From positions 1 to 12,192 of the forward strand of contig JBKPCR010000320.1 of assembly GCA_046727435.1 (NCBI GenBank): a stretch of 12,192 nucleotides of DNA. Reading direction: 5' to 3'. The notes under the pieces are model-generated. The model saw only the letters and a program-made list of their open reading frames with translations. It searched no databases and was not told where the DNA came from. Source of the stretch: CAVPRW01 sp046727435 [NCBI: bacterium]. GTDB lineage: Bacteria > Tectomicrobia > Entotheonellia > J063. Below are positions 1-6,220 of this stretch, in pieces (position 1 is the first letter of the stretch; each line of letters opens with the position of its first letter). The translations under genes were made by a program, and so were the position numbers.

Positions 1-330
1 CGCACTGGCCCCATAGCGACGCGAACGCACGAGTGTTTGAGCATGCCGGCGCGGACGCGAGGCCACCCGTGGAACATCCGTTGGGTCTGCGCCCACCGCG
101 CTCGATCATCGCGTCGATGGCCCGCCGCCGATGCGCCCAGCGGACCTATCGCCACCCACGGGGGTACCCATGTGGGTGGCACGCCCACGATCCGTGACCA
201 GCATGCCCCAGCACCGCGCTCCCAGGAGTGTCTGTGCCACGTGGGCGCCATGCGACAGCCGCACGACTATGACGGTGACCCGCGAGGAGCGCGCCGTCAC
301 CAGACACCATCCGGGGCATGACGGTCTCAC
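1..330 (-). pseudogene. Decayed IS66-family transposase fragment
   Basis: The minus strand carries pieces of an IS66-type DDE transposase spread over three reading frames. At about 290-186 one frame reads TVIVVRLSHGAHVAQTLLG followed by GMLVTDRG, like the 'V+RLSRGGKVA+ELLG...G+LVTDRWSAY' stretch of IS66 proteins. At about 150-100 a second frame reads WAHRRRAIDAMIERGGR-like text (family: CWAHLRRDIEAMIERGG). At about 95-1 a third frame reads QRMFHGWPRVRAGMLKHS then VAMGPVR (family: QMFHWWHRVRDGTL...YM.PLR). At least two frameshifts separate these blocks, there is no start, and the 3' part lies beyond the window edge. It is a non-functional remnant. The family assignment is from remembered motifs, so it is fairly but not fully sure. 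Confidence 0.6.
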
Positions 331-377
331 ACCCGCGTACCTATCCGAGGCGCTCGACCGCCAAAGGTCCCCAGAAG

Positions 378-545
378 TTAATCTGGTGCGCCTGATGCGC
401 CTTCAAGATCCGGCTCGAAGCCTGCCTCACGCAGGGACTGCAGAGCTGGATCGAGCTGGTCGTGGGAGTCGAAGAAGCCCATGACCGAATTCACAGGGCT
501 AAAGACGTAGCCTTCCGCGTGTGGGTCAAGATTCTCTTGGGCCAT
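378..545 (-). CDS. Small 55-aa protein, probably C-terminally truncated
   Basis: The 55-codon frame starts at the ATG at 545, chosen because AGGAGG lies about nine bases upstream on the minus strand. Longer upstream starts lack such a site. The core SVMGFFDSHDQLDPALQSLREAGFE resembles the N-terminal beta-alpha unit of stress-type proteins that begin 'VVGVFD...A..A+..L+.AGF', which usually continue for 100 or more residues with a '+..L.GEEG...LD' stretch. Here the frame ends soon after (EPDLEGASGAPD), close to the decayed IS66 fragment, so the C-terminus may have been lost or shifted. No signal peptide or membrane segment is visible. Function is unknown and the family match is only suggestive. 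Confidence 0.5.
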   Translation of the reverse strand: MAQENLDPHAEGYVFSPVNSVMGFFDSHDQLDPALQSLREAGFEPDLEGASGAPD

Positions 546-822
546 GGGTGGGCTCCTCCTGTGCTGTGCCCATGAACGCTTCGGATGAGGCCGCATGGCG
601 CACGGGCACACGCGAGCGTGCCGGTTCATCCTGTGGTGGTCGAGCCGTCGTGACCAGAGACTCCTGAATCGAGCGGTCATGATCCACCATAGCACTGCTG
701 GGTGGCAGAGTCACTAGGCGACCGCTGTCGGGCAACCTGACCGCACGGCTGGGTCCGCTCAGGGCGCTCCTCGTCCGCCCGCCTCAGCGCGGTTATCCGC
801 CATACGCTCAGCTGGGTACCAC

Positions 823-921
823 GAATGTGAGCCCATGGAACATGAGTGCGAGCCCAGGATCAATCATGTGGGCCCGGGAGAGTACATCATTGCGAGCTCG
901 GTGTTCAATGAGTGCGAGCCG
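823..921. repeat. Five degenerate direct repeats, ~20-23 bp period
   Basis: Five related units follow one another, each ending in a GAGCC-type core: GAATGTGAGCCC (823-834), CATGAGTGCGAGCCC (841-855), CAATCATGTGGGCCC (861-875), CATCATTGCGAGCTC (886-898) and CAATGAGTGCGAGCCG (906-921). The cores are 21, 20, 23 and 23 bp apart, about two helical turns, so they lie on one face of the DNA. The array ends 11 bp from the stop codon of the 26-aa minus-strand gene. It could be a protein-binding array (iteron or operator-like) or a decayed tandem repeat. Confidence 0.5.
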
Positions 922-931
922 CAACAAGTAG

Positions 932-1012
932 TCAGCGGCGCCGAAACAGCGATACCAATCCTATTCCCGCGAGGATCAATACCACCAGAATGACGATGAA
1001 GACGGTGCCCAT
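932..1012 (-). CDS. 26-aa single-pass membrane peptide
   Basis: The short frame reads MGTVFIVILVVLILAGIGLV followed by SLFRRR and a TGA stop. Residues 3-20 form one strongly hydrophobic segment and the tail is three arginines, a typical positive-inside end for an N-out or tail-anchored peptide. AGGAGGGAGG lies 2-11 bases upstream of the ATG, a very strong ribosome-binding site that argues the frame is translated. It lies 293 bp downstream of the 103-aa gene on the same strand, so it may share its transcript. The family is not recognised. Size and charge resemble small stress-linked or regulatory membrane proteins of bacteria. Confidence 0.55.
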   Translation of the reverse strand: MGTVFIVILVVLILAGIGLVSLFRRR

Positions 1013-1305
1013 TTCCTCCCTCCTCAATGGCCCGCAGAAGCACCTAGGCGCGGATCGTCCCATGCACCGCATGACCTACACCGCCTGGACGCCGAAGCCA
1101 GATAGCGGGCAACTCATGGGCTGCAATCCCAGCGTGCCCCACTCGGTGCCCAGGCGCCCACGGACTGACCAAGCTGGCTCAGGAGGTATACGCCGTCAGT
1201 CTCCCCATGTCAGTGCTACGGCTCACGTGTGGCTTGTGGGCGCTGGTATGCGCCTATCGATCCGCCCACCTGGCGCTTGGGGGATAGGGGGACAAGGGGG
1301 CGTGA

Positions 1306-1617
1306 TCACGTGTACTCCACGAGGAGATACATCTCGCGTTTCGGCGACGGGGTGAGCATCGCCGACATGCGCCCAGGCCACTGTTGGAACTCCGTCGTCC
1401 CAGTGACGTGCTTGATCTGGGCTTCGAGCAGCGCGAGATCTGCGGCTTCCGGTTCGAAGACCACATCAGCGGTGCCGGGCGAAGCCAAGTGGTGACGCAG
1501 GACGCGCGCCCGCAGGCCACCCATCTGACTCACCATGGCCATCAGTTGGCGGAGCTCCTGCTCTACGGCACCAGTCTTCCCCAGTTGCGTGTGAAAGGTG
1601 AGACGCGAGAGATACAT
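1306..1617 (-). CDS. Conserved hypothetical 103-aa protein, possible dimeric alpha-beta barrel
   Basis: The start at 1617 (MYLSRLTFHTQLGKTG...) was preferred to an ATG ten codons upstream because GGGAGAGGGGG lies just before it. The protein opens with a beta strand (YLSRLTFHTQ), then a helix (AVEQELRQLMAMVSQMGG), a strand with basic residues (ARVLRHHLASPGTADVVFE), a helix (DLALLEAQIKHV), and closes with a strand (KREMYLLVEYT). This beta-alpha-beta-beta-alpha-beta order and the GxxxxVE pattern near the start resemble ABM/EthD/NIPSNAP ferredoxin-like small proteins that dimerise. No catalytic residue can be named. It has no signal peptide. The fold is inferred, the frame itself is convincing, and the function is unknown. 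Confidence 0.7.
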   Translation of the reverse strand: MYLSRLTFHTQLGKTGAVEQELRQLMAMVSQMGGLRARVLRHHLASPGTADVVFEPEAADLALLEAQIKHVTGTTEFQQWPGRMSAMLTPSPKREMYLLVEYT

Positions 1618-1732
1618 GGAGTAACCCCCTCTCCCAAAGTTCGACAATAAATTGCCTTCGCGTGCTTGAGCCCATCACGCGTCGGTCAGGCCACCTCTGC
1701 GATGTTTCCATCAGCAGAAGGAATGTCATTCG

Positions 1733-1845
1733 GTGGTTCTGTCGCACATGTCGATGGTAGGGGGAAATTGAGCAATCGGGTCTCAGCCATTCCATGACTG
1801 ACAGACGCCAACACGCTCGAAAACGCTCATGTACGACAGAACCAC
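1733..1845. repeat. 113-bp unit bounded by 18-bp inverted repeats
   Basis: GTGGTTCTGTCGCACATG at 1733-1750 is repeated in inverted orientation at 1828-1845 as CATGTACGACAGAACCAC, with 17 of 18 bases matching. The 77 bp between them hold no gene. The arms loosely recall the GGTTCTGT-type ends of IS6-like elements, but this is weak. It could be a miniature element, two facing IS ends left after a deletion, or a large hairpin in the spacer between orn and the 103-aa gene. Confidence 0.5.
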
Positions 1846-1918
1846 TTCCACCACGGCTCACTGAGGTGTGGGGCTCGGAATGGGACCACTCGGGTGCCGC
1901 TCGTTGCGTGTCACTATG

Positions 1919-2485
1919 TTACGACCTGAAGACCTTCGAGCGGTAGTGCTGCAATTCCTCAATCGAGGCAAGGATATCAGGCATCGCGCCGTGCTTGCCG
2001 GTTTCGGCTTTCACATAGCGATCATCGGGATGCCACCACTTGACCAACTCCTTGATGGTAGAAACGTCCACGTTTCGATAGCTGGTGTAGTGTTCGAGTC
2101 TGGGCATGTAAGCCTGCAAGAAGGCGCGGTCGCGCCCGATGGAATTGCCGGCGAGCGGGCATCCTTCGGTGCGTTTCGAGCCTGGTTGAGGGCAGTATTG
2201 CTGGACCAAGGCCAGCGCCTCCTGCTCCGCCGCAGCCAGATCTACGGAAGACTTGCAGACTCTCTACAACAGGCCAGTCTTGGTGTGGGTCTTACGGCCC
2301 CATGCATCGATCTTCTCCAACACATCCGCCGGTTGGTGGATCGCCTGACCAGCATTCCCGGAGGGCCATCTGTCTAGTTCCTTGAGATCCTGGTCCGTGA
2401 TGACGAGGGCGATCTCGATGATGGTGCTCGACGCGACATCGAGCCCGGTCATCTCCAGATCGACCCAAATGAGGTTGATACTTAT
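1919..2485 (-). pseudogene. orn: Oligoribonuclease (Orn) pseudogene: lost start and internal amber stop
   Basis: Orn is the DEDDh 3'-5' exonuclease that finishes RNA decay by degrading 2-5-nt oligoribonucleotides, including pGpG. One frame spans 189 codons including stops (E. coli Orn: 181 aa). The first block reads INLIWVDLEMTGLD...IIEIALVITD (Exo I, with the D and E of DLE) and ends KTHTKTGLL. TAG at 2264-2266 (codon 74) follows, where E. coli Orn has Glu in GLVERV. The same frame then continues RVCKSSVDLAAAEQEAL, LAGNSIGRDRAFLQ (Exo II Asp), NVDVSTIKELVKWW and KHGAMPDILASIEEL (Exo III His and Asp). The expected start is ATA at 2485 (ATA AGT ATC AAC), one base from ATG, with AGGGAGGGGG just upstream. 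Four or so extra residues around ELDRWPSGNAGQ may mark a further small lesion. The catalytic residues are kept, so inactivation looks recent. Confidence 0.8.
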
Positions 2486-2564
2486 TGAGGCCCCCTCCCT
2501 AGCAGACCACCGTGGTATGCTCGGAGTGGCAAAAACCCTCGTCACGAACAAGGAGGAGACCTCA

Positions 2565-3608
2565 ATGCGATTCTACACCAAACAGCACCCGTATTACGGT
2601 GGCATCGATCTACACACCCGCACCATGTACGTGTGCATCCTCGACCAAGCCGGGGAAACCCTGTTGCACCGTAACATGCAAGCCACCCCCGAAGCGCTTC
2701 TCAAGGCCATCGCCCCTTACCGCGATCAGCTCGTCATCGCTGCCGAATGTATGTTGACCTGGTACTGGCTTGCTGACCTCTGTGCTGAACACAGCATCCC
2801 TTTTGTCCTCGGCCATGCCCTCTATATGAAGGCCATCCATGGCGGCAAGGCCAAAAATGACAAGATCGACGCCCATAAAATCGCCGTGCTGCTGCGCGGC
2901 GGGATGCTCCCGCAGGCGTATGTCTATCCTCGCGAGAGGCGCGCCACCCGCGACCTGCTGCGCCGACGCACGCACCTGGCACGCAAACGCGGCGAACTCC
3001 TGGCGCACGTGCAAAATACCAACAGCCAATATAATCTGCCTGCGATCGGCAAAAAGATCGCCTACCAAGCCAATCGCGACGGCGTCGCTGAACGGTTTAC
3101 CGATCCAGCGGTGCAAAAAAGCCTTGAAGTCGATCTCGCACTCATCGGCTGCTACGATGAGTTGCTCCGTGACCTCGAGCTCGCCATCGTCAGAGCCGCC
3201 AAGCACCATGACGCCAATACCTTATATCTGCTGCGCACCGTCCCCGGCATTGGCAAGATTCTCAGCCTCGTGTTGCTCTACGAAATCCATGACATCGAGC
3301 GCTTCCCTCGGGTGCAAGAGTTCGCTTCGTATGGTCGTCTCGTGAAGTGTGCCAAGGAATCTGCCGGCAAACGCTCCGGAACGTCGGGGGCCAAAATCGG
3401 CAATGTCCATCTCAAGTGGGCGTTCTCCGAAGCCGCGGTCTTATTCTTGCGGGATCATCCCGCCGGTCAGAAATTTTTGGCCAGATTGGAGAAAAAACAG
3501 AGTAAGGGAAAAGCCTTAACGATCTTGGCGCATAAATTGGCGCGGGCCGTCTATTACATGTTAAAACGAACAACGGCTTTTGATATGCACACCTTCCTTC
3601 AGGCCTAA
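2565..3608 (+). CDS. IS110-family (DEDD) transposase
   Basis: This 347-aa protein starts at the ATG at 2565, set by AGGAGGAG six bases upstream; the open frame extends further 5' but without a ribosome site. The N-terminal RuvC-like DEDD_Tnp_IS110 domain shows D15 (YGGIDLHT), E61 (AAECMLTWYW) and D99/D102 (KNDKIDAHK). A helical middle follows, then the C-terminal Transposase_20 domain with LLRTVPGIGKILSLVLLYEI at 224-243 and SGTSGAKIGNVHLK, in which S274 is the likely nucleophilic serine. These are all residues expected of an active RNA-guided IS110 recombinase. Length is normal for the family, with no frameshift. It lies next to the orn pseudogene start and upstream of a structured non-coding region. 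Exact element ends could not be fixed, because IS110 elements lack conventional terminal repeats and usually make no target duplication. Confidence 0.93.
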   Translation: MRFYTKQHPYYGGIDLHTRTMYVCILDQAGETLLHRNMQATPEALLKAIAPYRDQLVIAAECMLTWYWLADLCAEHSIPFVLGHALYMKAIHGGKAKNDKIDAHKIAVLLRGGMLPQAYVYPRERRATRDLLRRRTHLARKRGELLAHVQNTNSQYNLPAIGKKIAYQANRDGVAERFTDPAVQKSLEVDLALIGCYDELLRDLELAIVRAAKHHDANTLYLLRTVPGIGKILSLVLLYEIHDIERFPRVQEFASYGRLVKCAKESAGKRSGTSGAKIGNVHLKWAFSEAAVLFLRDHPAGQKFLARLEKKQSKGKALTILAHKLARAVYYMLKRTTAFDMHTFLQA

Positions 3609-3613
3609 GGGAG

Positions 3614-3764
3614 GGGAGTCGGTGAGCTGCACGCCTAACTGGACAGCCGTGGGATGAGCCGGTTCATAAACGCTCGATCATGTGTCAAGCACTGCGTCTT
3701 GGAACGCCCATGAGCGTATAGGTCGTGATCCCTGAGCCACACGGTTGATTAGACACCGACTCCC
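3614..3764 (+). ncRNA. Candidate IS110 bridge-type RNA in the 3' non-coding end
   Basis: Starting five bases after the transposase stop, GGGAGTCGGTG (3614-3624) can pair perfectly with CACCGACTCCC (3754-3764). Inside these arms a second, imperfect pairing joins CCTAACTGGACAGCCGTGG (3634-3652) with CCACACGGTTGATTAG (3737-3752). The ~150-nt fold with a central open region fits the size and layout of the bridge RNAs that IS110 recombinases use to pair target and donor DNA. In the IS1111 branch that RNA lies 3' of the transposase. The 5' non-coding side here is very short (about 80 bp to orn), which also favours a 3' location. Guide loops were not assigned, and the role is inferred from position and pairing only. 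Confidence 0.5.
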
Positions 3765-4010
3765 GCTCCTGCTGATACGGCAAAACTGGTCAACGGTGTG
3801 TGTGTGCTGCTCCTCACCCGAGCCTGAACCTAACTGGGGAACGTTTCACGTTTATCCCGTCGTTTGAATAGGACGGTACGAGGGCACCAATAAGTTTCTA
3901 GGTCGCAGAGAACATACTGGCTACTCTCTGCCATCGTCGTTCACACGGCGATCGAACCTCAATACGTGTTTGGTGCAGCCACATTGGTGTACCAGCATGT
4001 GGAAATCAAG
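3765..4010. other. Non-coding stretch, probable right end of the IS110 element
   Basis: No convincing gene lies between the candidate RNA and the 42-aa minus-strand frame. The sequence is less GC-rich than its surroundings. Near 3795-3815, CAACGGTGTGTGTGTGCTGC loosely mirrors CAGACCACCGTGG at about 2504-2516 on the left side, a possible subterminal inverted repeat, but the match is too weak to place the element boundary. Confidence 0.3.
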
Positions 4011-4139
4011 TCAGGACACGCGGCCGATTGCCAACGATGCCAGCATCAAAAAAGCGGCGAAAAACGCAAAAATCCGCTGACGGGATACTTTTGACTCTTG
4101 ACAACCGGGGGCCTCATAAGTGTTAGGATTCTTGTCCAT
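4011..4139 (-). CDS. 42-aa single-pass membrane peptide
   Basis: The frame begins MDKNPNTYEAPGCQESKVSR, has a hydrophobic segment at about residues 23-39 (IFAFFAAFLMLASLAIG), and ends RVS. The start at 4139 is supported by AGGAGG at 4149-4154 on the minus strand with nine bases of spacing. The polar, mildly basic N-terminus (KVSRQR just before the segment) predicts an N-in, single-span inner-membrane peptide. The single Cys13 lies before the membrane. No family is recognised. It stands alone on its strand, with the IS110 element downstream and hairpins upstream. The strong ribosome site and clear membrane pattern make translation plausible. Confidence 0.5.
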   Translation of the reverse strand: MDKNPNTYEAPGCQESKVSRQRIFAFFAAFLMLASLAIGRVS

Positions 4140-4340
4140 GATGGTCTGCCTCCTCTCAACCGAGGTCTGCTATCCTCGACAATGCCTAACTGTGCTATGT
4201 CCGCACATTTACTCCACGGATTTGAACGATTTAATTTGCAAAATTGAGAGTGCGGTCCGCCCATCGCGCTGCGAATCGAGGTATACATCGATTCCTTCCG
4301 CCTGCCCTTCGATGGATGGCTGCTGGTGAAGGAGGAATGA

Positions 4341-4478
4341 ATGCCCGAGAAGCGGCCAGTACCCCACAACTCCCGCTGTTCGTCAGTGAATTATCTGTAC
4401 GGTCCTATCGCCTCGCCCTTCCGTTCTCGACGCCACCTCCTACCTGCTTCCGTGTACCGTCAGGACATGGCCCACTGA
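4341..4478 (+). CDS. Doubtful 45-aa ORF with strong ribosome-binding site
   Basis: An ATG at 4341 lies four bases after AAGGAGGA and opens a 45-codon frame (MPEKRPVPHNSRCSSVNYLY...) that ends at TGA 4476-4478. After that TGA the same frame continues FQIWWEIMGTVMAA before a TAA, a hydrophobic stretch, so an earlier longer peptide could have acquired a nonsense codon. A competing ATG four bases upstream opens another frame with no recognisable product. No homology is recognised, and only the ribosome site supports it. Confidence 0.22.
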   Translation: MPEKRPVPHNSRCSSVNYLYGPIASPFRSRRHLLPASVYRQDMAH

Positions 4479-4533
4479 TTCCAGATCTGGTGGGAGATCA
4501 TGGGCACGGTGATGGCTGCATAAAGGTAAAGTG

Positions 4534-4554
4534 AGGTGTAGCCTTCACACCTCT
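4534..4554. repeat. 7-bp stem hairpin
   Basis: GAGGTGT (4534-4540) pairs with ACACCTC (4548-4554) around a 7-nt loop. No T-run follows, so it is not a clear terminator. It may be an operator-like dyad or a structural end of the small ORF before it. Confidence 0.3.
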
Positions 4555-4730
4555 ATGCCCTGTGATGGCATCCGCAGGAATAAGTTGATAATGCCGTCCG
4601 ATGCCTTGCGGATCAAACCCAACGGTTCTATACACAGCCCATCGGAAAAAAAGTCCGCCAACGGCCGCCGCCTATGCTAGAGTAGCGATGGTTAGCTATA
4701 CACGACGAGGGTCAGGGGAGGAGACCAGTG

Positions 4731-5432
4731 ATGGACGCCGTCGGTTATATCCGCGTCAGCACCGCCGAGCAGGCGCGGGAAGAGAGCTCGCTGGAGGCGC
4801 AGGACGCCCGGATTCGGGCCTATTGCGCCGCGGCTGGGTTGACGCTGCGCGACATCTACCGCGATGAGGGCGTGAGCACCGAGCGCCCGCTCGCGCGCCG
4901 AGAGGGCGGGGCCGCGCTGGTCCGTGCCCTGGCCCGCCGCGAGGCGTCGCACGTGATTCTCGTCAGGCTGGATCGCGCCTTCCGCAGCACGATCGATTGC
5001 CTGAGCACAGTGCAGGTCTGGGATCAAACCGGCATCAGCTTACACCTCGTCGATCATGGGGGGCAGTCGATCAACACCGCGAGCGCCGTCGGGCGCATGT
5101 TTTTAACCATGCTCGCCGGCTTCGCCGAGATGGAAAAACGGCTGATTGGCGAGCGTACAGCGGCCGCCCTGCGTCAGAAAAAGGCGCGGCATCAACCCTA
5201 CAGCCCGACCCCGTATGGGTTCGACCGCGTCGGCGATGCGCTGACACCGAACCCGACCGAGCAGGCGATCGTCCACCAGGTGCAGGGCTGGCGTCAGCAG
5301 GGTCGCTCCTTACGCTGGATCGCCGCGCGGCTCACCAACCGCGGCGTGCCCACCAAGCGCGGCGGCCGTTGGCATGCCTGCACCGTGCGCTATGTGCTGA
5401 ACAACGGCTTATACGCCCGGGAGGTGGCGTGA
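4731..5432 (+). CDS. Serine recombinase (resolvase/invertase type)
   Basis: This 233-aa site-specific recombinase starts at ATG 4731, seven bases after GGGGAGGAG; a GTG one codon earlier is too close to that site. The resolvase catalytic domain fills about residues 3-150: GYIRVST with R8 and nucleophile S10, VILVRLDRAFRS at 75-86 (D81, R82, R85 of the LDR..R motif), and FAEMEKRLIGERT before the long E helix. A short 'Recombinase' domain follows (about 157-230; PYGFDRVG, IAARLTNRGVPTKRGGRWHACTVRYVLNN). The zinc ribbon and coiled coil of ~500-aa large phage integrases are absent, so it is compact. It leads the six-gene cluster and its TGA is one base from the next ATG. Likely roles are inversion, excision or resolution at nearby sites. 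No att or res site was identified. Confidence 0.88.
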   Translation: MDAVGYIRVSTAEQAREESSLEAQDARIRAYCAAAGLTLRDIYRDEGVSTERPLARREGGAALVRALARREASHVILVRLDRAFRSTIDCLSTVQVWDQTGISLHLVDHGGQSINTASAVGRMFLTMLAGFAEMEKRLIGERTAAALRQKKARHQPYSPTPYGFDRVGDALTPNPTEQAIVHQVQGWRQQGRSLRWIAARLTNRGVPTKRGGRWHACTVRYVLNNGLYAREVA

Positions 5433-5433
5433 C

Positions 5434-5634
5434 ATGCAAGGCGAACACCTCGAACAATTCCTAACGCCGGAGGAGGTGGCCGGGCGCTTGGTCGTGCCGC
5501 GCAAGACCGTGCTTGATTGGCTGCGGACGGGGGCGTTGAAGGGCGTCAAAGCTGGCCGGCTGTGGCGCATCCGCGAACCCGACGTCCTGGCGTTCCTGCG
5601 CGAGCCCGAGCGCCCGGAGGAGACGCGCCCATGA
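5434..5634 (+). CDS. Excisionase-family / MerR-like helix-turn-helix DNA-binding protein
   Basis: The 66-aa protein is nearly all one winged helix-turn-helix of the HTH_17/excisionase type: FLTPEEVAGRLVVPRKTVLDWLRTGAL, then KGVKAGRLWRIREPDVLAFL. The pattern 'LTPEEVA..L.V...TV..WLR.G.L.G.K.G..WRI...D+..FL' is the family signature. It starts at ATG 5434, one base after the recombinase stop, with GGGAGGTGG just upstream inside the recombinase gene, so translation is probably coupled. Next to a serine recombinase it could act as a recombination directionality factor or as the operon's own repressor. The family only tells that it binds DNA. Its TGA shares ATGA with the next frame. Confidence 0.8.
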   Translation: MQGEHLEQFLTPEEVAGRLVVPRKTVLDWLRTGALKGVKAGRLWRIREPDVLAFLREPERPEETRP

Positions 5635-5750
5635 GTGACCTGCCGGTGCACCAGACGCCGGCGCGACCGGGGCGACGTATGGCCCGCGGCGGCCGTCGTG
5701 AGGCCGGCCGTGGGGCCTGGCACCCTCGGATGGAAGGAGATCCCGGATGA
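5631..5750 (+). CDS. 39-aa Arg-rich small protein between two ATGA overlaps
   Basis: The frame MSDLPVHQTPARPGRRMARG...EGDPG begins in an ATGA overlap with the helix-turn-helix gene (5631-5634) and ends in another with the winged-helix gene (5747-5750). GGAGGAG lies eight bases upstream. Nine of 39 residues are Arg, with Gly and Pro common, so it is probably disordered and basic, possibly nucleic-acid binding. Overlaps at both ends are hard to get by chance and support translation, either as a real peptide or as a coupling leader for the downstream gene. No homologue is recognised. Confidence 0.5.
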   Translation: MSDLPVHQTPARPGRRMARGGRREAGRGAWHPRMEGDPG

Positions 5751-6220
5751 TCCCGCACGATGACGTCTCCGATGCCGACATCGACGGCTGGCTGCACACG
5801 CTGGGCCTGACCTCGCTGCCGCAGTGGGACGTGCTGATCTTTCTGTACCGCCACCAGAGCAGCCTGGTCGGCGCCGACGTGATCGCGCGCCTCCTGGGGT
5901 ATGCCAGCGGCCCGGTCGTCGCCGCTCTGGATGTGCTGGAGTGCCTGGGGCTCGTGGAACGCTCCCGGGTGTCCCAGATTGTGCGCCTCTATCGGTTCAC
6001 CGTGCCATCGGACCCCCCGCGGGGTGACGCCTGGGCATGCCTCCTGGCCTTGGCCAGCCACCGTGCCGGCCGGGTGCGCCTCGCCAAGCGCTTGCGGGGT
6101 GGTGACCGCACGGACCAGGAGCGGCTGCAAGCGGCCCAGCACGTCCGTGCCGAGGCCCAGCCGTCCAGGCGACCAGGCTGTGGTGGCACACGTGTAGAGG
6201 AGGAAAGGAAACATGGCTGA
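5747..6220 (+). CDS. Winged-helix (MarR-like) regulator preceding the KaiC gene
   Basis: The 157-aa protein begins at ATG 5747, supported by GGAAGGAGA about ten bases upstream and the ATGA overlap. Residues 26-85 fit a winged helix: QWDVLIFLYRHQSSLVGADVIARLLGY, then PVVAALDVLECLGLVERSRV and a strand VRLYRFTV. This is the layout of MarR/TrmB-like domains in which a fixed first helix is followed by recognition helix and wing. The C-terminal 70 residues are Arg/Ala-rich and poorly conserved in appearance. The frame ends KHG, overlapping the KaiC start by eight bases. Small winged-helix proteins often sit before KaiC-like genes, and it likely regulates this operon or relays KaiC state, but that is inference. 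Confidence 0.6.
   Translation: MIPHDDVSDADIDGWLHTLGLTSLPQWDVLIFLYRHQSSLVGADVIARLLGYASGPVVAALDVLECLGLVERSRVSQIVRLYRFTVPSDPPRGDAWACLLALASHRAGRVRLAKRLRGGDRTDQERLQAAQHVRAEAQPSRRPGCGGTRVEEERKHG

Larger units (their letters stand above)
4140..4730. other. Long leader region upstream of the recombinase operon
   Basis: These ~590 bp separate the divergent 42-aa gene from the recombinase. They hold one weak 45-codon frame (4341-4478), a 7-bp hairpin (4534-4554) and an inverted pair ATCCGCA (4570-4576) / TGCGGAT (4607-4613). TATGCT at about 4672-4677 could be a -10 box 54 bases before the recombinase start, but I see no good -35 at 17 bp spacing. Base composition is more AT-rich than the genes that follow. 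A regulatory or recombination site would be expected here, but none can be proven. Confidence 0.35.

Noticed and set aside
37-484. Plus-strand frames of 94 and 117 codons at the left edge
   Set aside because: They lie opposite the decayed IS66 transposase and the 55-aa gene and show no protein-like pattern.
912-1355. Plus-strand frame of 147 codons
   Set aside because: It covers the 26-aa peptide and the end of the 103-aa gene on the other strand and has no domain or ribosome site.
2491-3615. CCCCTCCCT (left) and AGGGAGGGG (right) as IS110 terminal inverted repeats
   Set aside because: The left copy is the orn ribosome-binding site and the right copy lies inside the candidate RNA stem; IS110 elements rarely have such ends, so chance is more likely.
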